NCBI RefSeq assembly: GCF_022229005.1
Contig: NZ_JAKKFD010000030.1
Span: 1 to 64,000, forward strand
Direction: 5' to 3'
Length of the DNA: 64,000 nt
Source of the DNA: Micromonospora trifolii
Lineage (GTDB): Bacteria > Actinomycetota > Actinomycetes > Mycobacteriales > Micromonosporaceae
Made by a program: the position numbers and the translations under genes. Under the pieces are notes generated by a model. The model was not told the origin of the DNA and did not search any database. It was given only the letters and a program-made list of their open reading frames with translations. Of this stretch, positions 57,199 through 64,000 are shown one piece after another. The first letter of the stretch is position 1; each line of letters starts with the position of its first letter.

Positions 57199-58266
57199 TC
57201 AGGCGGCGCGGGCGTACTGGGCGGGCCCGGAGTACGCGACGCCGAGCTTCGCGGCGGCCCGGCGCGGCCAGTACGGGTCGCGCAGCAACTCCCGGCCCAG
57301 CAGCACCAGGTCGGCCTCGCCGCTGGCGACGATCTGCTCGGCGTGCTCGGGCTCCACGATGAGGCCCACCGCGCCGGTCGGCACGCCGGCCTCGCGGCGG
57401 ATCTGGGCGGCCAGCGGCACCTGGTAGCCGGGGCCGAGCGGAATGCGCTGGTCAGTGCTCACCCCGCCGGAGGACGCGTCGACCAGGTCGACGCCGACAC
57501 CGGCCAGTTCGCCGGCGAGCACCACGCTGTCCTCGATCGTCCAGCCGCCCTCGACCCAGTCGGTGGCGGAGATCCGGGTCAGCACCGGCACGTCCTCGCC
57601 GACCGCGGCGCGCACCGCGCGGGCCACCTCCAGGGTGAGCCGCATCCGGGCGGCCCGGTCGCCGCCGTACGCGTCGGTGCGGTGGTTGGTCAGCGGCGAG
57701 AGGAACTCGTTGAGCAGGTAGCCGTGGGCGGCGTGGATCTCCACGGCGGCGAAGCCGGCGTCCAGGGCGCGAACGGCTCCGGCCGCGAAAGCCTCGACCA
57801 CACCGGCGATGCCGGCCTCGTCGAGGCTGGTCGGCGTCCGGTAGCCGGCGGTGAACGGCTCCGAGCCGGGGGCGACGGGCGTCCAGCCGCCCTCGGCGTC
57901 CGGCACGCCACCGCGCTCCGGCGCCCACGGCCGGTAGGTGGAGGCCTTGAAGCCGGCGTGCGCGAGCTGCACGGCCGGCACCGCGCCGTGGGCGGAGACG
58001 AACGCGGTCACCGGTCGCCAGGCGTCGACGTGCGCACCGGACCAGAGGCCGGTGTCCTGCGGGCTGATCCGGCCCTCGGGGAGCACGGCGGTCGCCTCGG
58101 TCAGCACCAGGCCGGCGCCGCCGACCGCGCGGCTGCCCAGGTGGATCAGGTGCCAGTCGGTGGGCAGACCGTCGGGGCCGGCGGAGTACTGGCACATCGG
58201 TGCCATGGCGATCCGGTTGGGCAGTGTGACCCCGCGCAGGGCCAGGGGAGTGAACAGGGAACTCAT
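57199..58266 (-). CDS. Old yellow enzyme family NADH:flavin oxidoreductase, YqjM type
   Basis: A 355-residue FMN TIM-barrel enzyme that reduces activated C=C bonds. It has the YqjM-class cysteine Cys25 in MAPMCQYSA, QLAHAGFKAS (~residues 100-109), the substrate-binding HAAHGYLLNEFLSPLTNHRT (~178-197) and the phosphate-binding VLLGRELLRDPYWP near the end. The natural substrate is unknown. Its stop codon lies in TGATCA, as for several other minus-strand genes here. Confidence 0.93.
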   Translation of the reverse strand: MSSLFTPLALRGVTLPNRIAMAPMCQYSAGPDGLPTDWHLIHLGSRAVGGAGLVLTEATAVLPEGRISPQDTGLWSGAHVDAWRPVTAFVSAHGAVPAVQLAHAGFKASTYRPWAPERGGVPDAEGGWTPVAPGSEPFTAGYRTPTSLDEAGIAGVVEAFAAGAVRALDAGFAAVEIHAAHGYLLNEFLSPLTNHRTDAYGGDRAARMRLTLEVARAVRAAVGEDVPVLTRISATDWVEGGWTIEDSVVLAGELAGVGVDLVDASSGGVSTDQRIPLGPGYQVPLAAQIRREAGVPTGAVGLIVEPEHAEQIVASGEADLVLLGRELLRDPYWPRRAAAKLGVAYSGPAQYARAA

Positions 58267-58284
58267 GGGGTCATCCTCTCCGAC

Positions 58285-58323
58285 ACGACGACGGGCCCCC
58301 CGGGGAGTGGGGCCCGTCGTCGT
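58285..58323 (-). terminator. Terminator after the symporter gene
   Basis: ACGACGACGGGCCCC (58285-58299) and its complement GGGGCCCGTCGTCGT (58309-58323), 9-nt loop. It lies between the end of the symporter gene (58337) and the start of the oxidoreductase gene (58266), separating their transcripts. Confidence 0.82.
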
Positions 58324-58336
58324 ACTGGTAAATCGG

Positions 58337-59641
58337 TCAGGCAGGAACGGGGGTCAGCTCGGGTCGGGTGTCGGCGACCGGCTCCGGGTCGGTCAGGTCA
58401 CGCCGGCCGGCGGACTCGTACGCGGCCCGGTCGAGGGTGCCCTCGCGGGCGGCGACCACCGTCGGCACCAGCGCCTGGCCCGCGACGTTGGTGGCGGTGC
58501 GGATCATGTCCAGGATCGGGTCGATGGCCAGCAGCAGGCCGGCGCCGGCCAGCGGCAGGCCCAGCGTGCTGAGGGTCAGGGTGAGCATCACGATCGCGCC
58601 GGTCAGGCCGGCGGTGGCCGCCGAGCCGACCACCGAGACGAAGGCGATCAGCAGGTAGTCACCGATGCCGAGCTGCACGCCGAACACCTGGGCCACGAAG
58701 ATCGCGGCGAGGGCCGGGTAGATCGCGGCGCAACCGTCCATCTTCGTGGTCGCGCCGAAGGGCACCGCGAACGAGGCGTACTCGCGGGGCACACCGAGAC
58801 GCTCGACGGAGCGCTGGGTCACCGGCATGGTGCCGACCGAGGAGCGGGACACGAAGCCCAGCTCGATCGCCGGCCAGGCGCCGGCGAAGAAGCGCAGCGG
58901 GTTGAGGCGGCCGGCGAGGATCAGCACCAGCGGGTAGACCACGAACAGCACGATGGCGCAGCCGACGTAGACGGCGGTGGTGAACTTCGCGAGGGGGGCC
59001 AGCAGGTCCCAGCCGTACGAGGCGACGGCGTTGCCGATCAGGCCGAGGGTGCCGATCGGGGCGAGCCGGATGACCCACCAGAGCGCCTTCTGGACGATCT
59101 CCAGCAGGGAGCGGTTCAGCGCCACGAACGGTTCGGCGGGATCGCCGACCAGCAGGGCAGCGGCACCGATGACGACGGCGAGGAAGACGATCTGGAGGAC
59201 GTTGCCCTCGACGAACGCGCCGACCGGGTTGGTGGGCACGATGCCGGTGAGGAAGTCGGTCCACGAGCCGGTGTTCTTCGGCGGTGCCGCGCCGCCCAGG
59301 TCGAGGGTCACGCCCTTGCCGGGGTTGGTGAGCAGGCCGATGCCGATGCCGATGCTCACCGCGATCAGCGCGGTGATGCCGAACCACAGCAGGGTCTTGA
59401 CGGCGAGCCGGGCGGCGTTGGCGACGCCGCGCAGGCTGACCACGCTGACCACGATGGCGGTGAAGACCAGCGGCGGCACGGCCAACTTGAGGAGTTGGAC
59501 GAAGAGGCTACCGATGGTGTGCAGGGTGCTGGTCAGCCAGCTCAGGTCGTTGCTGCGGGCCAGGAAGCCCAGCGCGACACCGAGCACGAGGCCGAGCAGG
59601 ATCTGCACGGAGAAGGGAATTTTGCGCAGGCTGAAGGGCAT
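58337..59641 (-). CDS. Dicarboxylate/amino acid:cation symporter (DAACS family)
   Basis: A 434-residue membrane protein related to GltP, DctA and SstT. Helices start at PFSVQILLGLVLGVALGFLA. The first hairpin is Ser-rich (FVSRSSVGTMP), the helix 7 motif is GATTKMDGCA (a variant of NMDGT), and the eighth helix has AIDPILDMIRTATNVAGQ with the Arg that selects acidic substrates. It probably imports glutamate, aspartate or dicarboxylates with Na+ or H+. Start ATG 59641. Confidence 0.92.
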   Translation of the reverse strand: MPFSLRKIPFSVQILLGLVLGVALGFLARSNDLSWLTSTLHTIGSLFVQLLKLAVPPLVFTAIVVSVVSLRGVANAARLAVKTLLWFGITALIAVSIGIGIGLLTNPGKGVTLDLGGAAPPKNTGSWTDFLTGIVPTNPVGAFVEGNVLQIVFLAVVIGAAALLVGDPAEPFVALNRSLLEIVQKALWWVIRLAPIGTLGLIGNAVASYGWDLLAPLAKFTTAVYVGCAIVLFVVYPLVLILAGRLNPLRFFAGAWPAIELGFVSRSSVGTMPVTQRSVERLGVPREYASFAVPFGATTKMDGCAAIYPALAAIFVAQVFGVQLGIGDYLLIAFVSVVGSAATAGLTGAIVMLTLTLSTLGLPLAGAGLLLAIDPILDMIRTATNVAGQALVPTVVAAREGTLDRAAYESAGRRDLTDPEPVADTRPELTPVPA

Positions 59642-59797
59642 GAGGATGTATCCAATTGTCCGGTCCGATCGGGGCAGGCGTAGGAACGCGGCTAGCCCGG
59701 ACAGATGCCACTGGCCTGCAGTCGGAGATCGACATACAGGCGGACAGTGAGGCCCCAGACATTGGTCATCGCAGGCCGACGATACGCCGATTCCCGC

Positions 59798-60481
59798 TCA
59801 TCGGAAGGACCGGACAGCGTGAGGCTCCTTACAGAGGGCCAGCGCGGTGCCGGTGCCGAGGCCCCACAGCACCGCGAGAGCGAGGATCAGTCGTTCCAGC
59901 ACCCCCACCACCGGGCCTCGACCGATCACGAGCATCGCCAGCCCCACAGTGGCACAGAGCGGCAGCGCCAGCGCGGCGGCGACGCCGGCCAGCCGACGCA
60001 CCGTCCGGCCGGCCGGCCCGGAGACGGCCAGCGTGATCATGGCGAAGACCACTGCCGCGGTCGCCGCGATGCTCGCACCGCCGTGCACCAGGTCCGCCGT
60101 CGTCGCGCGCTCGAACGGCGGCAACGGGCAGCCGTCGGAGCAGGTCACCGCCCCGGACACGGCGGTGAACACGGCCCCGGTGGCGAGCAGGGCCGGGGCC
60201 GCCGCCCACACCCCGGGGGGCAGCGCCGCGCCGATCAGCAGCAACGCGCCGGCAAGGGCCAGGATCCCGATCCGGTACGTCGCGGCGTGGGCGCTGCCGG
60301 CGATGCCCGCCTCGCTGACGTACCCGGTGAGCCCTGGACCGGGGCCGCCGACCACGGCGAGCGTCACCGCCACCGCACCGGCCAGGGTGCAGCCGGCCGC
60401 GGCGGACCCGGCGACCCGACGGGCGACGTCGCCGCGGGCCCTCGGCACGGTCGGGGCGGCGGGCCGACCCGGCTCAGCCAC
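59798..60481 (-). CDS. DUF998-type membrane protein
   Basis: A 227-residue protein with six probable membrane helices. A conserved-looking extracellular loop CSDGCPLPPFE (~residues 113-123) and a following HGGASIAATAAVVFAMI helix match the DUF998 pattern. Function unknown. It overlaps the preceding gene on the same strand by 8 bp, so the pair is co-transcribed with the reductase-like gene. Confidence 0.7.
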   Translation of the reverse strand: MAEPGRPAAPTVPRARGDVARRVAGSAAAGCTLAGAVAVTLAVVGGPGPGLTGYVSEAGIAGSAHAATYRIGILALAGALLLIGAALPPGVWAAAPALLATGAVFTAVSGAVTCSDGCPLPPFERATTADLVHGGASIAATAAVVFAMITLAVSGPAGRTVRRLAGVAAALALPLCATVGLAMLVIGRGPVVGVLERLILALAVLWGLGTGTALALCKEPHAVRSFR

Positions 60482-61439
60482 GTCCGTGCGGCGTGCTCCA
60501 GCCGGACTCGTCCGGCCCGAGTGGCACGATGCCGCTGGGATTGATCTCCCGGTGCGTGCCGTAGTAGTGCCGCTTGATGTGGTCGAAGTCCACCGTCTCG
60601 CCGAAGCCCGGTGTCTGGAACAGGTCCCGGGCGTACGCCCAGAGCACCGGCATCTCGGTCAGCTTGTCGCGGTTGCACTTGAAGTGCCCGTGGTACGCCG
60701 CGTCGAAGCGGACCAGCGTGGTGAACAGCCGCACGTCCGCCTCGGTGATCGCGTCACCCATCAGGTAGCGCTGCCCGGCGAGCCGCTCGGACAGCGCGTC
60801 CAGCCGGGCGAAGAGCGCCCGGAACGCCTCGTCGTACGCCTGCTGGGAGGTGGCGAACCCGCACCGGTAGACGCCGTTGTTCACGTCGGTGTGGATCTCG
60901 GCCATCAGCGCGTCCATCTCGGGGCGCAGTGCCTCCGGGTAGAGGTCCGGCGCCCCCGCACGGTGCAGCGACCGCCACCGCGTGGAGAAGTCGAGGGTGA
61001 GCTGCGGATAGTCGTTGGTGACCACCCGGCCGGTCAGGGTGTCGACGAGCGCCGGCACTGTCACCCGGCCGATGTAGTCCGGGTCGGTGGCCAGGTACGC
61101 CTCGGAGAGGAAGCTCACGCCGAGGACCGGGTCGAAGCCGTCCGGGTCGAGGGCGAACGCCCAGCCCCGCTCGTCCCGGATCGGGTCGACGGTGCCCAGC
61201 GAGATCGCGTCGTCCAGCCCGAGCAGGCCACGCACGATCCGCGCCCGGTGCGCCCACGGGCAGGCGCGGCACCAGATCAGCCGGTAACGGCCGGCCTCCA
61301 GCGGCCAGCGGTCCTGCTCGTCCGGGCCGCCGCCGGGTGGGGAGGTCGAGTCGGCGGTGACCCGACCGGTGAACCGGTTCGGCTGGCGGACGAACGCGCC
61401 GCCGCCGCTGGTCTCTGCGCTGAACTGGGCCCGGGCCAT
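60474..61439 (-). CDS. Glutathionyl-hydroquinone-reductase-like (ECM4/YqjG) protein
   Basis: A 321-residue Xi-class glutathione-transferase-like protein. The thioredoxin-fold domain has the catalytic cysteine in CRACPWAHR (Cys57 and Cys60), and the C-terminal helical domain contains the family stretch YLMGDAITEADVRLFTTLVR (~residues 225-244) and HYYGTHREINPSGIVP. Actinobacteria use mycothiol rather than glutathione, so the true thiol may be mycothiol. It could reduce conjugated quinones or aromatic compounds. Confidence 0.88.
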   Translation of the reverse strand: MARAQFSAETSGGGAFVRQPNRFTGRVTADSTSPPGGGPDEQDRWPLEAGRYRLIWCRACPWAHRARIVRGLLGLDDAISLGTVDPIRDERGWAFALDPDGFDPVLGVSFLSEAYLATDPDYIGRVTVPALVDTLTGRVVTNDYPQLTLDFSTRWRSLHRAGAPDLYPEALRPEMDALMAEIHTDVNNGVYRCGFATSQQAYDEAFRALFARLDALSERLAGQRYLMGDAITEADVRLFTTLVRFDAAYHGHFKCNRDKLTEMPVLWAYARDLFQTPGFGETVDFDHIKRHYYGTHREINPSGIVPLGPDESGWSTPHGRG

Positions 61440-61545
61440 GCCGTCAACCTATCCGCTGCCGGCGCGGATATCCTGGCGGCCGGCAGCCCTCGCGACCCGG
61501 TGGGCGTGCCCCGCCCCCGCCGTCTGCACCCCCTAAGGACTCGCG

Positions 61546-62751
61546 ATGACCGTGGCATACCTGGTGGCCGGTGTCCGCACCCCGATCGGCCGGTACGCGG
61601 GAGCGCTTGCCGGCGTCCGCCCCGACGACCTGGCCGCGCACGTGATCCGTGAACTGGTCGCCCGCCACCCGTCGGTGGACTGGTCCCGGGTCGACGACGT
61701 CGTGCTCGGCTGCGCCAACCAGGCCGGGGAGGACAACCGCAACGTGGCCCGGATGGCGGCGCTGCTGGCCGGCCTGCCCGAGGGAGTGCCGGGCAGCACT
61801 GTCAACCGGCTCTGCGGCTCGGGCCTGGACGCGCTCGCCACCGCCGCCCGGTCCATCGTCGCTGGGGACGCGGAGCTGGTCATCGCCGGCGGGGTGGAGA
61901 GCATGAGCCGGGCGCCGTTCGTCATGCCGAAGGCGACGTCGGCGTACTCCCGCTCGGCCGAGGTGTACGACACCACACTGGGCTGGCGGTTGGTGAACCC
62001 GTTGATGCGTGACGGGTGGGGGGTCGACTCGATGCCGGAGACGGCGGAGAACGTGGCCGCCGAGTACGGCGTCAGCCGGGCCGAGCAGGACGCCTTCGCG
62101 TACCGGTCGCAGCAGCGCGCGGCCAAGGCGCAGGCCGACGGCCGGTTCGCCGAGGAGATCGTGGCGGTGTCAGTGCCGGCCGGTCGTCGGGAGACCCGGC
62201 TGGTCGAGGTCGACGAGCACCCCCGGGAGACCACGCTCGCGAAGCTGGCCGCGCTGCCCACCCCGTTCCGCGACGGTGGCACTGTGACCGCAGGCAACTC
62301 CTCCGGCGTCAACGACGGCGCTGTGGCGCTGCTGGTGGCCAGCGAGGCGGCGGTTGCCCGGTACGGCCTGACCCCGCTGGCCCGGATCGTCGGCGCGGCG
62401 GCGGCCGGTGTGCCGCCCCGGATCATGGGGATCGGTCCGGTGCCGGCCACCCGCAAGCTGCTCGACCGCCTCGGCGTCGAGATGGGCGCTGTGGACGTGG
62501 TGGAGCTGAACGAGGCGTTCGCCGCGCAGTCCGTGGCGGTGTTGCGCGAGCTGGGGCTGCCCGTGGACGCCGACCACGTCAACCCGAACGGTGGGGCCAT
62601 CGCGCTGGGGCACCCGCTCGGTGCCAGCGGCGCACGGCTGGCGCTGACCGCCGCCCTGGAGCTGCGCCGTCGCGGCGGCCGCCGGGCTCTCGCCACCATG
62701 TGCATCGGCGTTGGTCAAGGCATCTCGCTGTTGCTGGAGTCAGCCGCCTAG
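61546..62751 (+). CDS. Acetyl-CoA acyltransferase (thiolase, PcaF-like)
   Basis: A 401-residue thiolase. The nucleophile is Cys90 in NRLCGSGLDA, the catalytic His356 lies in GGAIALGHPLGASGA, and the second Cys386 in TMCIGVGQG. The GWGVDSMPETAENVA loop resembles 3-oxoadipyl-CoA thiolases of aromatic catabolism, but no pca or paa genes are nearby, so beta-oxidation is also possible. Start ATG 61546 follows AAGGA. It diverges from the reductase-like gene. Confidence 0.93.
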   Translation: MTVAYLVAGVRTPIGRYAGALAGVRPDDLAAHVIRELVARHPSVDWSRVDDVVLGCANQAGEDNRNVARMAALLAGLPEGVPGSTVNRLCGSGLDALATAARSIVAGDAELVIAGGVESMSRAPFVMPKATSAYSRSAEVYDTTLGWRLVNPLMRDGWGVDSMPETAENVAAEYGVSRAEQDAFAYRSQQRAAKAQADGRFAEEIVAVSVPAGRRETRLVEVDEHPRETTLAKLAALPTPFRDGGTVTAGNSSGVNDGAVALLVASEAAVARYGLTPLARIVGAAAAGVPPRIMGIGPVPATRKLLDRLGVEMGAVDVVELNEAFAAQSVAVLRELGLPVDADHVNPNGGAIALGHPLGASGARLALTAALELRRRGGRRALATMCIGVGQGISLLLESAA

Positions 62752-62861
62752 AGTGGTCCACACCACACGACCCGCGGGTCGACCGGTGCCCACGCGTGCC
62801 CGCTGCGCGACCCGACGCCGGTGCCGTCCCGCGCCGCGGCGATGAACTGGGGAGCACGCTG

Positions 62862-63674
62862 ATGCCGGACGGACTGCCGACCGAGATCGATCTGACCAGG
62901 CCGAGCGCGGCCCGGGTGTACGACTACTTTCTGGGTGGGGCGCACAACTTCGAGATCGACAGGCAGTTGGCGGAGCAGATCGCCAGCATGACCCCGAATC
63001 TCGCCGCCACCATGCGCTCCGGTCGGGAGTTCCTGCGCCGGGCTGTCCGGGTGCTGCTCGACGCCGGCATCGACCAGTTCCTCGACATCGGCTCCGGAAT
63101 TCCCACCGTGGGCAACGTGCACGAGGTGGCGCAGGGGGTGAACCCCAAGGCCCGCGTCGTGTACGTCGACATCGACCCGGTGGCTGTCGCACACAGCCGG
63201 GAACTGCTGGCCGGCAACGACCTGACCGGTGTCATCCACGCCGACCTGCGTGAGCCGGAGCGGATCCTCGCCGAGACCCGACAGCTCGGGCTGATCGACT
63301 TCAGTCGACCGATGGGCATCCTGCTGGCCGGGGTGGTGCACTTCATCCCGGACACCGACCGGCCAGAGGCGATCCTGGCCGCCCTGCGGGCCGCCGCCGC
63401 GCCGGGCAGCTTCCTGGTCGTCTCGCACTCCACCTTCGAGGACCAGCCGCAGGAGATGCTGGACGCCCAGCGGCTCTCCGCCCGCACCGCCACCGAGATC
63501 ACCCTGCGCTCCCGCGCGCAGGTCACCGGCTTCTTCGGCGACTGGACCGTAGTGGAACCGGGCGTGGTGCACATGCCGCTCTGGCGCCCGGACTCACCGT
63601 CCGACGTGGACGAGCACCCGGAGCGGTTCGGCGCCTTCGGGGGCGTCGCCCGGTACGACCAGCCCGCCGGCTGA
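62862..63674 (+). CDS. SAM-dependent methyltransferase, PF04672 type
   Basis: A 270-residue protein of the actinobacterial S-adenosyl methyltransferase family. It begins with the family motif PSAARVYDYFLGGAHNFEID (~residues 14-33), followed by the SAM-binding FLDIGSGIPTVGNVHEVA (~75-92) and VVYVDIDPVAVAHSR. The family has many paralogues per genome; substrates are unknown. Start ATG 62862 follows GGGGAG. The gene starting at 63679 is just beyond. Confidence 0.9.
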   Translation: MPDGLPTEIDLTRPSAARVYDYFLGGAHNFEIDRQLAEQIASMTPNLAATMRSGREFLRRAVRVLLDAGIDQFLDIGSGIPTVGNVHEVAQGVNPKARVVYVDIDPVAVAHSRELLAGNDLTGVIHADLREPERILAETRQLGLIDFSRPMGILLAGVVHFIPDTDRPEAILAALRAAAAPGSFLVVSHSTFEDQPQEMLDAQRLSARTATEITLRSRAQVTGFFGDWTVVEPGVVHMPLWRPDSPSDVDEHPERFGAFGGVARYDQPAG

Positions 63675-63678
63675 TCTC

Positions 63679-64000
63679 GTGGCCGCCGTCCCGGACCCGA
63701 CCGGGGTCAACTCCGGCCGGGACCCCGCCGGGGTCGTCACCGGTCGGGCGGACGCCCAGGGGTACGCCGCCGACTGGACCCGCGTGGTGCGCCGGCTCGG
63801 TTTCGTGCCGCTCAGCGTGGCCGAGACCGAGCGGCTGCTGCTGGCGCACACGCTCCGGCTGGCCCAGGCGGTACGGACGGAGCCGTTCAGCGCTCACCCG
63901 GCCGAGGAGGTCGGGCGGGCGCTGGTGGAGGCGCAGATCACCGAGCCGCAGGCCCTGGAGTGGACGCTGCGCGCGCTCGGCGCGACCTTCGGGCGTCAGG
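63679..64000 (+). CDS. N-terminal part of a large protein, possibly a GGDEF/EAL regulator (truncated by window end)
   Basis: An open frame from GTG 63679 runs to the window end without a stop (107 codons). It reads WTRVVRRLGFVPLSVAETER, then LLLAHTLRLAQAVRTEPFSA and EEVGRALVEAQITEPQALEW. I recall this helical N-terminal region in actinobacterial diguanylate cyclase/phosphodiesterase proteins that follow PF04672 methyltransferases. No GGDEF or EAL motif is in the visible part. The gene starts 4 bases after the methyltransferase stop. Confidence 0.5.
   Translation, partial: MAAVPDPTGVNSGRDPAGVVTGRADAQGYAADWTRVVRRLGFVPLSVAETERLLLAHTLRLAQAVRTEPFSAHPAEEVGRALVEAQITEPQALEWTLRALGATFGRQ

Noticed and set aside
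1..64000. tRNA or rRNA genes
   Set aside because: No cloverleaf with a GGTTCGA-type T-loop and CCA-end context and no rRNA sequence was recognised by eye. A covariance search (tRNAscan-SE, Infernal) would be decisive.

Overview
The window is about 64 kb of very GC-rich actinobacterial chromosome. GTG starts are common, promoters often sit directly at the start codon, and protein tails rich in Ala, Pro and Asp/Arg are frequent. Gene content and order point to Micromonosporaceae, most likely Micromonospora or a close relative: rpsP-khpA-rimM-trmD-rplS-lepB-rnhB, rpsB-tsf-pyrH-frr-cdsA-rlmN and dxr-rip-ispG follow the order known from Mycobacterium and Streptomyces. A NamH-like hydroxylase fits the glycolylated muramic acid known from this family. 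The first ~95 bases look like Illumina adapter, so the window probably begins at a contig edge.

Layout. (1) 0.4-3.7 kb: TetR regulator, an unassigned protein, proS and a DUF402 protein. (2) 3.9-10 kb: ribosome, RNA-modification and secretion genes rpsP, khpA, rimM, trmD, rplS, two signal peptidases I, a Nudix hydrolase, rnhB and DUF2469. (3) 10-17.8 kb: sulfite-oxidase-like protein, M23 peptidase, class V aminotransferase, then xerC, a 36-residue membrane protein, dprA, yifB/comM and yraN, mostly on the minus strand. This block looks inverted relative to other actinobacteria and is bracketed by a near-identical 26/27-bp inverted repeat. (4) 17.9-29.7 kb: translation and envelope genes rpsB, tsf, pyrH, frr, cdsA, rlmN, a DivIVA-like protein, DUF2631 and namH. 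(5) 29.7-39.3 kb: CrtI-like oxidoreductase, then a sensing-and-export module (histidine kinase, response regulator, lipoprotein, adaptor, ABC ATPase, permease) bracketed by two copies of a hairpin repeat, then YihY and a GNAT. (6) 39.7-52.7 kb: a large secreted GH87-type alpha-1,3-glucanase, an LppU-like protein, Uma2, the MEP-pathway genes dxr and ispG around a site-2 protease, PadR/MFS, a DUF4081 GNAT, and a secreted lytic-transglycosylase-like protein behind three tandem ECF-type promoter motifs. (7) 53.5-64 kb: a fused asymmetric ABC exporter, an old yellow enzyme, a DAACS symporter, DUF998, a glutathionyl-hydroquinone-reductase-like protein, a thiolase, a PF04672-type methyltransferase and the start of a further gene.

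The most unusual feature at DNA level is the number of long intergenic palindromes. Several share arms or outer motifs (GATC, AAGATCGCG, TGATCAAGAGG), and some supply stop codons and even C-terminal codons to genes. No rRNA, tRNA, insertion sequence, prophage or CRISPR array was recognised.
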